Below, one piece after another: positions 17,473 through 27,429 of a DNA stretch of 64,000 nt. Position numbers and translations under genes: made by a program. The stretch comes from Deltaproteobacteria bacterium (lineage in GTDB: Bacteria; Myxococcota; Kuafuiibacteriia; Kuafuiibacteriales; Kuafuiibacteriaceae), in NCBI GenBank assembly GCA_016703535.1, contig JADJBV010000001.1, positions 1,736,001 to 1,800,000 of the forward strand, in the 5' to 3' direction. The first letter of the stretch is position 1, and each line of letters opens with the position of its first letter. A model generated the notes under the pieces. The model had not been told where the DNA came from. It saw nothing but the letters and a program-made list of their open reading frames with translations, and made no database searches.

Positions 17473-17646
17473 GGCGCGTCTCTTACCACGTCCTACCGCG
17501 ACCGAAAGTGCTCTGGGGCGAATCGCGCCGGGGATCGACCGGGATCCCCTCAAGTGGAGCGATTTGCCACGAGCATGATCGGGTCTTGTCACCGGGGCGG
17601 AGACAGATATCTGCCGTGGCTTCATGCACCTACGTTGAATCGTCCG

Positions 17647-18480
17647 ATGGTCGAGCCTAAACTGCCCGTGATGGCTCGCCCCGCTCCCGAGACCGAAAAC
17701 CGGGGCGCCGCGGCCACCGACCTTCCACTCACGGCCAAGATTGTTAAGGCGCTGGAAGCCAACCGCTTCGCCTGCGAATACCAGCCCATTGTGCGGGCGG
17801 ACACAGAAGAGGTCTGGGCCTACGAAGCGCTGGCGCGCTTCAGCTTCGATGGCGAGGTCGTCCCGCCCAACCGGGTGTTCGGTGCCCTCCGCCAAGATCC
17901 CACCTTGTTCTTCATGCTCGAAGCGCGGGTGAAGACCTTTCAACTGACCCACCGTCCCCGAGGCGTGCGGCTTTTCGTCAACCTGGATCCCCAGGTCTGC
18001 GAGGAGGCCTACCAGCTCGATCACTGGTTGGAGTCTTTGCGCGGCCACGAAAACCTGGTCGTGGAGATCATCGAGAACACCAGCGTCACCAACCAAGAGA
18101 ACATCCGTCGGTTCATGCAGCGCCTGTCCGACGTCGGCGTCGACGCGGCCTTGGACGACATCGGCGGATCCCAAAACCTCTTCAGCTTCGATCTCCTCGA
18201 TCACTGCCACTACCTGAAGTTGGATCGCCGCTGGTTTGATCGCTTGGCCGAACACCCGTCCTATCGGGCCTTGTTGGCGGGGTTGATCGAGTTCGCCCGG
18301 GCCCGGGGCATCCACACGGTCCTCGAGGGCATCGAAAGCCGCCGGGATCTCAGCTTCGCCCGCAGCTTGGGCGTCGACTTTATCCAGGGCTTCTTGTTCC
18401 GCGACGCCTTCGTGACCGTCAAAGACGTGCCCTTGGCCCTCCGGCGCGAGGGCGTCCCCAGCCCGACCGTCATGATTTGA
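17647..18480 (+). CDS. EAL-domain c-di-GMP phosphodiesterase
   Basis: This stand-alone cytoplasmic EAL domain (277 residues from ATG 17647; ATG 17671 is also possible) should hydrolyse the second messenger c-di-GMP. All expected catalytic positions are visible: YEALARF for EAL, Asn in LFVNLDPQV, Glu in VEIIENT, the DD pair in LDDIGGSQN, Lys in YLKLDRRW, Glu in LEGIES and Gln in IQGFLF. There is no sensor domain, so regulation must be by expression or partners. The PilZ protein at 40.8 kb is a possible receptor in the same network. The 174-base gap before it shows no recognisable site. Confidence 0.9.
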   Translation: MVEPKLPVMARPAPETENRGAAATDLPLTAKIVKALEANRFACEYQPIVRADTEEVWAYEALARFSFDGEVVPPNRVFGALRQDPTLFFMLEARVKTFQLTHRPRGVRLFVNLDPQVCEEAYQLDHWLESLRGHENLVVEIIENTSVTNQENIRRFMQRLSDVGVDAALDDIGGSQNLFSFDLLDHCHYLKLDRRWFDRLAEHPSYRALLAGLIEFARARGIHTVLEGIESRRDLSFARSLGVDFIQGFLFRDAFVTVKDVPLALRREGVPSPTVMI

Positions 18481-18490
18481 GCGCCAGGCT

Positions 18491-21400
18491 TCAGTCCAAT
18501 CGCACCAAGAGGGCCCGGACGTAGGCCCCGGTCGCTTGGCTCAAGGCCTGCCCGTACCAGGCGAGTTGGGCCTCTTCTCGAGCCTGGACTTCTTGATCGA
18601 CCAGGAGGCCGGTCTTCCAGTCGATCACCGTCCAGACGCCGTCGGCCTCGAAGGCCAGATCCAGCACCCCGTCGAGGACCAGGCCATCCGGGGTGGTGGT
18701 GACGATCGGATATTCGCGTTCGAGCCGCCGGGCGGCCCGGGCCTCCTGCCACAGCGGAGAGGCCAAGGCCCGGAGCACCACCTCGACCGCCGCCCCGCGC
18801 TCCTGATCGGGCGCCAACACGACCCGGGCGTGCCGGGCGGCGAGGGCAGTGACCGCGGAGGCGTCGGCGTCGAGGGGCACCTCGGCCAAGATCAGGTGGA
18901 CCAGGGTGCCGAAGCGTTTGCCGCTGGGGCGTGGTCCCGAGCCGGCGACGTGCACCACCTCGACGGCGCCATTCCAATCACTCGGGGGCGGGAGGCCATC
19001 ACTTGGGCGGATCGGCACCAAACTCAGCCGTTGACCCTCCTCGAGGGCCGCACTTCGCCGACGGGACCAGGCCTCGAAGAGCGCTCGGCCCTGGGCCGCC
19101 CCGGCGGCGTGGCTGTCATCCGTTTCGGCGAGGTAGGCCTCGGCCTTCAGGCCTTGCCGTGGCGGAGGGGGCGATGGCAGGACGTTGGGGTCCCACCAGG
19201 TCACGCCCAACTCCGGAAAAAAGCCCGGCTGGAAGGTGGGGTTGGTGATGTCGGGCCGCACCACCGAACGCGGGCCAAACTTGGGCGCCCCCGGCGCGGG
19301 TTCGGGCTTGAGCTTTTTTTGGGCCGGATAAAGGGCGGCGTCCAGGGGGCTGAGCCACCCCGGCGTCCAGCTGCGGCCGCGCCAGTCTCGGCCCGTGCCC
19401 GCGACCGGCACCACCAACAGATCCCGGGCGCGGGTGGCGGCCACGTACGCGATCCGCAGGCCTTCGGCTTCTTCTTCGGCCCGTTCGGCCTCGCTGTGCT
19501 CGAGGAGCTCTTTTGGCGCCGCGTCCATCAGCTTGGCCACGAAGCGGCGATCCTGGGCGCTGAGGTGTTGGCGCGGGTTGCGTTTGGCCAGGTCGGTGTT
19601 GGGCGCGCCCAAGATCACCACCGGGAACTCCAGGCCCTTGGCCTTGTGTACGGTCAACAGGCGGACCCCGTCGATGGCGGACTCGAAGGTCGGGCCCTCC
19701 CGCTTTTCGGCCTCGGCCTCTTCGTCGACCCGCTCGACGAAGCTGCGGAAGGAGATCCCCCCCGACAACTCGTGGCCCCTCGCCAGATCGGCCAGGTGGA
19801 GCACGTTCAGGAGCACGTTGGCGCCGCCTTGGCGAAGGGCCAGGCCCACCGCCGCCCGGGTCTCTTCCAAGAGGCGATGGATGGTCTCGACCATCGGGCG
19901 CCGATTTCGATCTTGGCTCAGCCGATCCAAAATCCCCAGGGCCCGATCGACCGGGAGCAGCTCGGGGTTCGGTTTTTGTCCGGCTCGCCAAGGCCGGAGC
20001 CCACCGACGGTGCGCCGGTAGGCCAATAGTTGCTCGTCTTCCAGCCCAAAAAACGGCCCGCGTAAGGTTGCGTAGACCGACAACTCGTCTTCTGGCCGAT
20101 CGATGGCCCGCAGCGCCACCCGGAGCGCCTCCACCTCCTCCCGTTGGTGAAAGGAGCGGGCGCCGACCAACAGGTGCGGTACGCCGTGGGCCTGGAGGGC
20201 CTCGGCGTAGGGTGTGACCAAGTCGTCTTCGAAGCTGGTCAGGTTACGCAGCAGGATGGCGATGTGGCGCGGTTGGACCTGGGCCCGTTCGCCGGTTTCG
20301 GGATCCCGCACCGAATAGCCGCTGTCTTTGAGCAACCAGGCGACCCAGGCGCCGACCGCCCCGGGCACCCCTCGTTGGAGGGCCCGACCGTTGGGGAAGC
20401 CCATCTCCCCCCAGGGATCCGGGACGGGCAGGGCCACCACGTTCGCTTGGGGCACCTCGGGTTCGGGTCCCCCCAAAAGGGGCACGTAACCAGGCCCATC
20501 GGGGCCGCTGAGGCGAGGTTCGAAGGCCCGGTTGATCACCGCTTGGATCGGCGCGGTGGCCCGGAAGCTGCGGGAGAGCTGGAGCACCGCGACCTGGGGT
20601 TGGGCCTGGAGGTGGTCCTTGGCCCGTTGATAGGGGCCCAGGCCGGCCCGACGAAAGCGATAGATCGACTGCTTCGGATCCCCGACCAAAAACAACTTGC
20701 CCGGCACGGGCCGGGCCAAAAAGCCGTCGTTGATCTCCGGATCATCGGCGGCCAAGAGCAACACGATCTCCATCTGGATCGGGTCGGTGTCCTGCAGCTC
20801 GTCCACGAAGATCCGATCGAACTGGGCTTGAAAGGTGGCCCGGACCGCTCGGTCCCGCTTCAGCAGGCCGTGGACCAACAACAACAGATCGTCGAAGGCC
20901 ACCTTCCCGAGGCGTTGTTTCTCCTTTTGGTGTTGGAGCAAAGACGGCCACAACACGTCCCGCAGCGCCGGGGCCAGGTCGGCGTCGGCCACCTCCTTCC
21001 ACCCCTCGAGGGCCGCCTGCAGCGCCTCGACCGCCCGGCGCAGCTCGTTGCGGTTCAGGCCCGGCGCGTAAGGCCCATAACCCCAGTTGAGCTTTCGCAG
21101 GGAGGACTTGAGGGCCACCAACTCGGCCTCCAGCCGATCCGGATCCCGGGGTTGGTCCTGCTCCTCCAACCGCAAGGCCCGGGCCCAGATGCACAAGGGC
21201 TCGAGGGCACTCCGCAGCGGGTCGTTGCGATCGTTGGAGCGGGCCGCCAGCTCGGCCACCTGCAGGGCCCGTTCGGTCAACTCTCGGGTCAGCTGAGGCA
21301 GGTCGAGGGTCGGCTTGTGCCAGGGCGCATTGAAGGTCTGAGCACCTCGCAGCACCCGGGCCGCTTGTTCGAGGCGCACCAACGGTGAGTCGTCGTTGCC

Positions 21401-21901
21401 GAAGCCGGCCGGGCGCCGCAGGGCCCGCACCAAGGCGGGTGGTGGGGAGGCCAGCTCGTTTTGCACGAAGCGCTGGAACGTCTGGTGGAAGAGCTGCTCT
21501 TCACCCCGCTCATCGATGGCCACGAAGTTGGGATCCAGCTCGGCCTCCACCGGGCGCTCCCGCAAAAGGTCGGTGCAGAAGGAGTGGATGGTGCCGATGG
21601 AGGCGGCCTCCAAACGAGTCAAGGCCCGGAGGAGGTGGCCTTGCGCCAGCGGATCGGTCTCCTCCGTCCGGGCCCGATCCAGCTCGGCCCGCAGCCGCAA
21701 CTTCAGCTCACCGGCGGCCGCGTCGGTGAAGGTGACCGCCGCGATCCGCTCGACGGGGACGCCGCTCTTCAGCACCGCCACCAGCCGCTTGACCAACTCG
21801 GTGGTCTTGCCGGTGCCGGCGGCGGCCTCGACCAAGAGGCTGGTGCCAAGGTCCTCTCTGATCCGCTGTCGGGCCGCGGCGTCTTCCCGGAGGTCGGTCA
21901 T
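18491..21901 (-). CDS. addA: AddA-like UvrD helicase/exonuclease
   Basis: This 1136-residue double-strand-break processing helicase-nuclease belongs to the AddA/RecB group. The N-terminus has Walker A AAAGTGKT (residues 26-33), AAVTFTDAAAGELKLRLR and IGTIHSFCTDLLRE. Middle motifs include IFVDELQDTDPIQMEIV, LVGDPKQSIYRFRRAG, VRLLTVHKAKGLEFPVVILG and IAYVAATRARDLLVV. The C-terminal PD-(D/E)XK nuclease shows FGTLVHLILAEV, LDGVLDLAF and WTVIDWKTG. The last residues end soon after the nuclease helix. Its start overlaps the addB-like stop by 4 bases, so the subunits are translationally coupled. Confidence 0.92.
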   Translation of the reverse strand: MTDLREDAAARQRIREDLGTSLLVEAAAGTGKTTELVKRLVAVLKSGVPVERIAAVTFTDAAAGELKLRLRAELDRARTEETDPLAQGHLLRALTRLEAASIGTIHSFCTDLLRERPVEAELDPNFVAIDERGEEQLFHQTFQRFVQNELASPPPALVRALRRPAGFGNDDSPLVRLEQAARVLRGAQTFNAPWHKPTLDLPQLTRELTERALQVAELAARSNDRNDPLRSALEPLCIWARALRLEEQDQPRDPDRLEAELVALKSSLRKLNWGYGPYAPGLNRNELRRAVEALQAALEGWKEVADADLAPALRDVLWPSLLQHQKEKQRLGKVAFDDLLLLVHGLLKRDRAVRATFQAQFDRIFVDELQDTDPIQMEIVLLLAADDPEINDGFLARPVPGKLFLVGDPKQSIYRFRRAGLGPYQRAKDHLQAQPQVAVLQLSRSFRATAPIQAVINRAFEPRLSGPDGPGYVPLLGGPEPEVPQANVVALPVPDPWGEMGFPNGRALQRGVPGAVGAWVAWLLKDSGYSVRDPETGERAQVQPRHIAILLRNLTSFEDDLVTPYAEALQAHGVPHLLVGARSFHQREEVEALRVALRAIDRPEDELSVYATLRGPFFGLEDEQLLAYRRTVGGLRPWRAGQKPNPELLPVDRALGILDRLSQDRNRRPMVETIHRLLEETRAAVGLALRQGGANVLLNVLHLADLARGHELSGGISFRSFVERVDEEAEAEKREGPTFESAIDGVRLLTVHKAKGLEFPVVILGAPNTDLAKRNPRQHLSAQDRRFVAKLMDAAPKELLEHSEAERAEEEAEGLRIAYVAATRARDLLVVPVAGTGRDWRGRSWTPGWLSPLDAALYPAQKKLKPEPAPGAPKFGPRSVVRPDITNPTFQPGFFPELGVTWWDPNVLPSPPPPRQGLKAEAYLAETDDSHAAGAAQGRALFEAWSRRRSAALEEGQRLSLVPIRPSDGLPPPSDWNGAVEVVHVAGSGPRPSGKRFGTLVHLILAEVPLDADASAVTALAARHARVVLAPDQERGAAVEVVLRALASPLWQEARAARRLEREYPIVTTTPDGLVLDGVLDLAFEADGVWTVIDWKTGLLVDQEVQAREEAQLAWYGQALSQATGAYVRALLVRLD

Positions 21902-24900
21902 CGACGGCTCCTCAGCTGGACGAGTTCGGTCAAGGCGGCGGGGGCGCTGTCTTTGAGTTTGGCTCGATCTTGGGCGCCCGGGCCGCAGACGGTGGCGTAG
22001 TCGCAATAACGACAGGCGCCAGGCTTGGGCGTCGGCACCAGCTGACCTCTTTCAAGGGCGCGATCGATGGTGTCCAGGGCCAAACGCAGCGCCTCTTGGG
22101 TGTTCTCGTCGTTGGGCAGGTCAATCTTGGTGTAGCCGTTTTTGATCGTGCAGTAGGCGTAGCGGCCTTGTTCGACCCGCTGGCCATAAAGGGCCTCGAG
22201 GGCCTGGGCGTACAACAAGATCTGCAGGTGTGCGCCGCCCCCGATCGCCAAGGGCCAGATCTCGGGCACCCGGCCGCTTTTGTGGTCGACCACTCGCCAG
22301 TCGCCTCGGCTTTGGTGACGCTCCACCAGGTCCACCGAACCTCGGACCCGATAGTGTCCGAAGATCGTCGCCGCTTCAGGGTGGCTCGCCGGATCCCGAT
22401 CCGGCCCCGGGGCCAAGCCAAAGGCCAACTCGGCGTGGAGCAACTCGTAGCCGTCTTGATTGGCGGCCAGGTCCCGCAACCAACCGCACAGATCGGCCCG
22501 GATCTCCTCGAAACCTCGGGCCCACACCGCTGGGATGGCCGGGCAGAGATCTTCCCGCTCCTTTTGCTCCACGTCCCGCAGGGTGGTCTCGAGGAGCCCG
22601 AGGGCCGCCTCCAGATTTTCGGGCGCCAAACCGCGAATGCCGGCTTTGATCAGGCGTTGCACCAAGTGAAACTGGATCTCGGCGACGATGCGCCCTTTGG
22701 TCCGAGGATCGATCTGTTCGATCCGCACCGGCTCGGCCTTGGCCTCCAGGCGCTGGATCGACTGGAGAAAAAACCGGTAGGGGCAGGCCGCGTAGGACTC
22801 GAGCCGGCTGGGCGAATAGGCCCGATCGAGGAGCCGCTCTCCCTTGAGGAGGGACGAGGCCCGATCTTCGTTGAGCCAGAGGCCGTCGGCGGCGGACCAC
22901 GGTCGGCGCCAGCGCCGGGCGAAGCTGCGGATCGCCTGCTCCACCGGCAAGCCGCGGCCAAAGAGGTATCGACCCAAGCCCGGGGCCTTGGTCGGGTCCA
23001 CGGCGGCCAACAAGGAGAGGTCGAGTTCGGTCGCGTCGATCGCCTGCTCCGGACGTTCGGGCGCGGGCCAGCCCAGGCGGAGTTGACCTTCACCTTGGGC
23101 CCGGCGTTCGAAGGCCTTGACGTTGGGCACCCGACCTTCGGCGGCCCGCAGCAGGTCCAGAGCGTAAAAAGACGGCACCCGGGCCCTTCCCCGGGCGGTG
23201 TCGAGGCGCGGGTAGCTGACCTCCAAGGCCTCGCTGGCCGCGCCCAAACACAGGTGCAAGCGGCGTCGTTCCTCCCTGACCGCCGCGTCCCGGGCCGGAA
23301 GTTCTGGGTGCAACTTGGCCCGATCCACGTCGAGGAGCAGCGGATCTTCTCGGGTCTTGGCGGGGAACAGGCCTTCGGCCAGGCCGGGCAAATAGACGCG
23401 GCGAAAGCTGCGGCCGGCCAACTCCTCCGGGGTGCCGACCCAAACCCGCCCGAAGCGGTGGCCCTCGGGTTCTTCGCGCAGGGAGGACAAGCGGGGCATC
23501 AAGGTGAGCTCGACCTCGGTCAAGTCCACGGGACCCACCTCGGCCATCGGACGCAGCTCGGCCAAGGCCCGCAGCACGCCCTCGGGGTGGCGCAACGCTT
23601 GGGTGGCCAAGTCCTCCAGCGCCGAAAGCCACACGCCCCAGGGCGCCCGGATCGGCAGCTTGGCCAGACGATCGATCACCGGCAGCGCAAACTCGGCCAG
23701 GTTTTGCAGGGCCCCCAGCTCGGCGTCCAAACGCGCGCGGCCCGGATCATCGGCGCCCAAGCGGTCCCGGCTCTTCTCCAACTCCCGCTGCAATCCGCCG
23801 AGCCGGCGTTGCCAACGATCGTGGCCGCCGATCACCGCCGCGTCGACCAAGAGGTGTTCCCACTGGCTCGGGACCCGCAGGTGTCCGTGGATCACCCGGG
23901 CTTCGGGGGCCGGCGGTGGGGGCGCGATCAAAGAAGCGAAGGACAGTTGCCCGTCTTTTTTGGGCTCGACCCAAGGCACTCGCAGGAGCGGCGCCGGACC
24001 TCGCTCGGGCAACTCCGGGACCTCCTTGAGCGAGAGGTATTCGGCGAAGCGGGTGGCGCTCAGATCTTCTTTGCGACAGGCCAACAACAACAAGAAGGCC
24101 CGGCCCGCGGGATCCGGGCGACGCACCCCTTTGGCGTAAAAGGCGGGGATCTCGGCCCGGCGCAGGGCGTCCTCCACCAAGGGTTGATAGGTCTCCACGT
24201 GACGCAGCACGATCGCCTGTTGATCGAAGGGCACGCCGGCTTCGGCGGCCCACAACACCGCCCGGGCCACCTCCACACACTCAGGGCCTTCTCCGGGGGC
24301 CGAACGCAAAGACAGGCTGGCGTCCAGGACCCCGGGCGTCGCTTCGGCGGCGAAGATCGATCGTCGGGCCCGGGCCAAGGCCGTCTCCTCCGGTTCGGGC
24401 AGCGGATCGACGACAAAGTCCAGGCCTCGAAAGAAGGCCACGGCCCGGGCGTCGCTGGGCGCGGCGGTGGCCCAGACCTCACTCCGTCCCTTGATCTGCG
24501 CGGCCCAAAAGGACTCCTCCAGCGGATCGGCCGCGGACACGTCGAGGAGCAACAGGGGCGAGGGATCGGAGGGGGCGAGGGCGGCGCGCCGCAAGACCTC
24601 GGCTCGATCGGCCAAGAGCCCTTGGGCCAAGGCTTCTTCGAACAACGCCAACAGATCACCGAGGTCGGCCCCGGCCGGCGAGAGGGCCCGTAGGGCGGCG
24701 GCCTCGATCCCGTGGCCCCGGAGGGCGGCCAAGGTGCGATCGACCGCGGGCGCAAAGCCGGGCAGGCGGGCTACCGGCTCGAAGTAGGCGAGGGGCGCTT
24801 GGGCCAACCGTCGATGAATCACCCGGGCCACCAAGGCTTGGGTGCCCAGGCCCAACACCGACACCCGTTGATCCGCCCGCAGGCTGGGTTCGGCGGCCCG

Positions 24901-25098
24901 ACGGGCCAGCTGGCCGGGGCTCAGCCGCTCGACGCCGAGGAGCGCCCCCTGGTGTTGGGCGCACTCGCGGACGAAGTCGTCGGCGGCGCGGCGGTCGGCG
25001 GCGACGATGGTCTTTTGGGGGCCGGGGAGGGTGAGGAAGGCCCGGGCCGCCAGGCGCCGAACCTGGTGAGCATCGGCGAGCAGCAGCCGGCGTTCCAC
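21898..25098 (-). CDS. addB: AddB-like helicase/nuclease subunit with Fe-S nuclease domain
   Basis: This is the 1066-residue partner of AddA in double-strand-break end resection. The N-terminal helicase-like part lacks a good Walker A (TIVAADRRAADDFV), as in inactive AddB-type motors. The C-terminal PD-(D/E)XK domain starts LESYAACPYRFFLQSI and contains DLVERH...WRVVDHKSGRVPEIWP. It also has the iron-sulfur ligands of AddB-type nucleases: Cys near residue 770 and the terminal CRYCDYATVC (about 1026-1036). The GTG at 25096-25098 is the only plausible start after the preceding gene's stop. The gap to that gene is 42 bases. Confidence 0.88.
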   Translation of the reverse strand: MERRLLLADAHQVRRLAARAFLTLPGPQKTIVAADRRAADDFVRECAQHQGALLGVERLSPGQLARRAAEPSLRADQRVSVLGLGTQALVARVIHRRLAQAPLAYFEPVARLPGFAPAVDRTLAALRGHGIEAAALRALSPAGADLGDLLALFEEALAQGLLADRAEVLRRAALAPSDPSPLLLLDVSAADPLEESFWAAQIKGRSEVWATAAPSDARAVAFFRGLDFVVDPLPEPEETALARARRSIFAAEATPGVLDASLSLRSAPGEGPECVEVARAVLWAAEAGVPFDQQAIVLRHVETYQPLVEDALRRAEIPAFYAKGVRRPDPAGRAFLLLLACRKEDLSATRFAEYLSLKEVPELPERGPAPLLRVPWVEPKKDGQLSFASLIAPPPPAPEARVIHGHLRVPSQWEHLLVDAAVIGGHDRWQRRLGGLQRELEKSRDRLGADDPGRARLDAELGALQNLAEFALPVIDRLAKLPIRAPWGVWLSALEDLATQALRHPEGVLRALAELRPMAEVGPVDLTEVELTLMPRLSSLREEPEGHRFGRVWVGTPEELAGRSFRRVYLPGLAEGLFPAKTREDPLLLDVDRAKLHPELPARDAAVREERRRLHLCLGAASEALEVSYPRLDTARGRARVPSFYALDLLRAAEGRVPNVKAFERRAQGEGQLRLGWPAPERPEQAIDATELDLSLLAAVDPTKAPGLGRYLFGRGLPVEQAIRSFARRWRRPWSAADGLWLNEDRASSLLKGERLLDRAYSPSRLESYAACPYRFFLQSIQRLEAKAEPVRIEQIDPRTKGRIVAEIQFHLVQRLIKAGIRGLAPENLEAALGLLETTLRDVEQKEREDLCPAIPAVWARGFEEIRADLCGWLRDLAANQDGYELLHAELAFGLAPGPDRDPASHPEAATIFGHYRVRGSVDLVERHQSRGDWRVVDHKSGRVPEIWPLAIGGGAHLQILLYAQALEALYGQRVEQGRYAYCTIKNGYTKIDLPNDENTQEALRLALDTIDRALERGQLVPTPKPGACRYCDYATVCGPGAQDRAKLKDSAPAALTELVQLRSRR

Positions 25099-25140
25099 CG
25101 CCCGAGGATTCGGGGGGACGGCGACGGTGTCAATGTCCCA

Positions 25141-26649
25141 TCACCACTCGAGGCGGAAGACGAAGCCGGCCCGGACGTCGCTGTTGTCGCCGTTGGTGTC
25201 GGCCCCAGCGCCCACAAACACGCCCCAGTTGCCCCGGACCCCACCGCCCAGGTTCAGGTCCCGGGTCACGTCGATCTCGGCGTTGATCCGACCGCGGGCG
25301 TCGCCGATCGCCACCCCGTCGCCCAAGGTGCTGGCCACCAGGCCGCTGACCACCAAGGTGTCGCCGATGTAGCCACCCCGCATCGAGGCGTGGATCCGAT
25401 CTTCGGGATAAAAATAGGTCACCGCGGTGTCCAGCCAGTAGCGGCCTTCGTCGTAGCGGGCGCCCAAGGTGGCGGCGCCGGTCACGTGTGCATCGGCCTC
25501 GGCCGACAAGGTTGAGGTCAAGGCCCCGCGCAAGGTGGTGTTGCCGATGGTTCGGCGGGCGCCGGCCTCCACGTCCAGGTCGGGCAAGATGTGCCCGTCG
25601 CGGTAGACCAAGCGGCCGCGGCTGTAGAGGCTCGCGTCCTCGCTGTTGACCGAAAAGACCCGGACCTTCACGCCCATCCGATCCATGAGGCGAGCGACAT
25701 CCGGGCTGCTGGCGCGCAGGCCGGTCACCGCCGCAAACGCCAAGATCCCGGCCTCCACCTCGTGGCCCGCGAGCAAGGGACGCAGCCGCGCGTCGGCCCA
25801 GTCCTTGTACCGATCGCCGGCCACCCGACTGAGTTCGTTCGCGGAGAGACGGGTGGCGTCCACGCCCTGCATCTGAGGCAAGGCTTCGAAGAGGTGGGCC
25901 ACCGCCGCGCCGCCGGGCAACTCGCCCAAGGGCACGTTGCGGACCGTGCGCTCCACCAAACGCCGCATCTCGTCGGCCGAGATCTCCTTGTAGCCGGGCG
26001 CCCCCTCGATGAAGCGGGTGTTGGGATCGGCCATGTCCCGGGCCGTGACCCGCATCCGGAGCTCCAGCTCCCTGGTCATGTTGGCGAAGGCCCGCTCGCC
26101 GGCGGTCATGTCGTCGGCCCGGGTCCCCAAGGTGGCCAACGCCACCAGATCCACTCGACCCCGATAGTCCCGAGGTAAGGTCAGGCCCGGCTCCTGGTTG
26201 ATGAAGACCCGGCGCAGGATGTCCCGGGCGTTCGACATCTCGGTCACCGTGATCCGGTTGGCCAACAAGAGGGCCTCCAGCTCTCGGTTGTGGTGATCCA
26301 GATCGAGCTGGGCGTTGCCCTCCGGGGGCTCGAAGAAGCGTGGTTGCTCCGCCACCGTCCGGACCACCTCAGTGTCGACCCTTGGGGCGCCCGGCAGCGG
26401 GGCGCCGCCGTTTTGGGCGATCGCCGTCGTCGACATCACCCCCGCCACGATCACCCCCGCCACCACCGGCTTGAGGGCGCCAAAGAAGGTGCCGAGGAGG
26501 CTCGGGTGGGTCTTTTGGGTTCGGCTGGCAGGGGACTCGGGGAGGGGCGGCAAGGACCTGGGCCGGGGGGCGGGTGCCAGGGAGCCCGTCGCCTCATTTT
26601 GGAGGACTTTGCGGGTAATTCCCTGGGCCGACCGACCAACGTTCTGCAT
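25141..26649 (-). CDS. Exported protein with probable outer-membrane beta-barrel C-terminus, 502 aa
   Basis: MQNVGRSAQGITRKVLQNEA opens a Pro/Ser-rich leader, then a hydrophobic export segment (LKPVVAGVIVAGVMSTTAIA). A helical middle region follows (EGNAQLDLDHHNRELEALLL and later EISADEMRRLVERTVRNV). The final 150 residues are alternating strand-like repeats (TTLRGALTSTLSAEADAHV, RYWLDTAVTYFYPED) ending in an aromatic residue, FVFRLEW, typical of beta-barrel outer-membrane proteins. I know no named family. Its position upstream of addB is probably incidental. Confidence 0.7.
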   Translation of the reverse strand: MQNVGRSAQGITRKVLQNEATGSLAPAPRPRSLPPLPESPASRTQKTHPSLLGTFFGALKPVVAGVIVAGVMSTTAIAQNGGAPLPGAPRVDTEVVRTVAEQPRFFEPPEGNAQLDLDHHNRELEALLLANRITVTEMSNARDILRRVFINQEPGLTLPRDYRGRVDLVALATLGTRADDMTAGERAFANMTRELELRMRVTARDMADPNTRFIEGAPGYKEISADEMRRLVERTVRNVPLGELPGGAAVAHLFEALPQMQGVDATRLSANELSRVAGDRYKDWADARLRPLLAGHEVEAGILAFAAVTGLRASSPDVARLMDRMGVKVRVFSVNSEDASLYSRGRLVYRDGHILPDLDVEAGARRTIGNTTLRGALTSTLSAEADAHVTGAATLGARYDEGRYWLDTAVTYFYPEDRIHASMRGGYIGDTLVVSGLVASTLGDGVAIGDARGRINAEIDVTRDLNLGGGVRGNWGVFVGAGADTNGDNSDVRAGFVFRLEW

Positions 26650-26775
26650 CCAAAACCCAGTATCGTCGAGCAGATCTGAAAGTTGCCCACTCTTGCCTAC
26701 ACGTTGGTGGGATTGACATTCTCCCTGGACCGCCGGGTGGTGGCTTTTTGCCCACGGGCTCGCTAAGCCGCACCG

Positions 26776-27429
26776 GTGACCGACGCCCCCCGCACCTTGG
26801 GGCCCCAGCGCTTCATCGCCATCGCCGGCAACATCGGGGTCGGGAAGTCGACCTTGGTCGAGTTCCTCCACCGGACCTACGGGGTGCGGCCCTACTACGA
26901 GCCCAACGACACCAACCCGTACCTGAAGGACTTCTACGGCGACATGAAACGCTGGGCCTTTCACAGCCAGCTCTACTTCTTGTCGACCAAGTTCAAGATC
27001 CACCAGTCCCTCTCCACCGAGGCCGACGCGGTGGTGCAGGACCGGACCATCTACGAAGACGCCGAGATCTTCGCCGAAAATCTCTATCGGCAACGGAAGA
27101 TGAGCGCCCGGGACTATCGGACCTATCGGGCCCTCTACGAGGCGATCATCGTCGAGCTGCGCCCGCCCAGCCTGATGATCTACCTGCGGGCTGAGCTGAA
27201 GACGCTGCAAAAGCGGATCGAAAAACGGGGGCGTCCCGAGGAGCAGGCGATCCCTAGGAGTTATCTGGCGCGCCTGCAGGAGCTCTACGACGCCTGGTTC
27301 GAGCAGTACGATCTTTCGGAGAAGTTGGTGATCGACACCGACGCCCTCCACTACTTGGATGACTGGGTCGATCGGATCGATCTGTACGCGCGGATCGAAC
27401 GCTCCTTGGGGCTGCGGCGACAAACATGA
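26776..27429 (+). CDS. Deoxynucleoside kinase (dGK/dAK family)
   Basis: This 217-residue salvage kinase phosphorylates deoxynucleosides with ATP. It has the P-loop IAIAGNIGVGKSTLVEFL, the substrate-binding YYEPNDTNPYLKDFYGDMKR, the catalytic DRTIYEDAEIFAENL and the LID arginines in KTLQKRIEKRGRPEEQAI. The YEPNDTN and DRTIYED forms fit the bacterial deoxyguanosine/deoxyadenosine kinase group rather than thymidine kinase. GTG start at 26776. Its stop overlaps the start of the M61 peptidase gene by 4 bases. Confidence 0.9.
   Translation: MTDAPRTLGPQRFIAIAGNIGVGKSTLVEFLHRTYGVRPYYEPNDTNPYLKDFYGDMKRWAFHSQLYFLSTKFKIHQSLSTEADAVVQDRTIYEDAEIFAENLYRQRKMSARDYRTYRALYEAIIVELRPPSLMIYLRAELKTLQKRIEKRGRPEEQAIPRSYLARLQELYDAWFEQYDLSEKLVIDTDALHYLDDWVDRIDLYARIERSLGLRRQT

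Noticed and set aside
17473..17646. A leader or riboswitch before the EAL gene
   Set aside because: No conserved riboswitch core or stable terminator/antiterminator pair was seen in the 174-base gap.
21970..24693. A 907-codon open frame on the plus strand inside the AddB-like gene
   Set aside because: It is a shadow of the addB coding frame with biased composition and no motif; addB on the minus strand has clear nuclease and iron-sulfur motifs.
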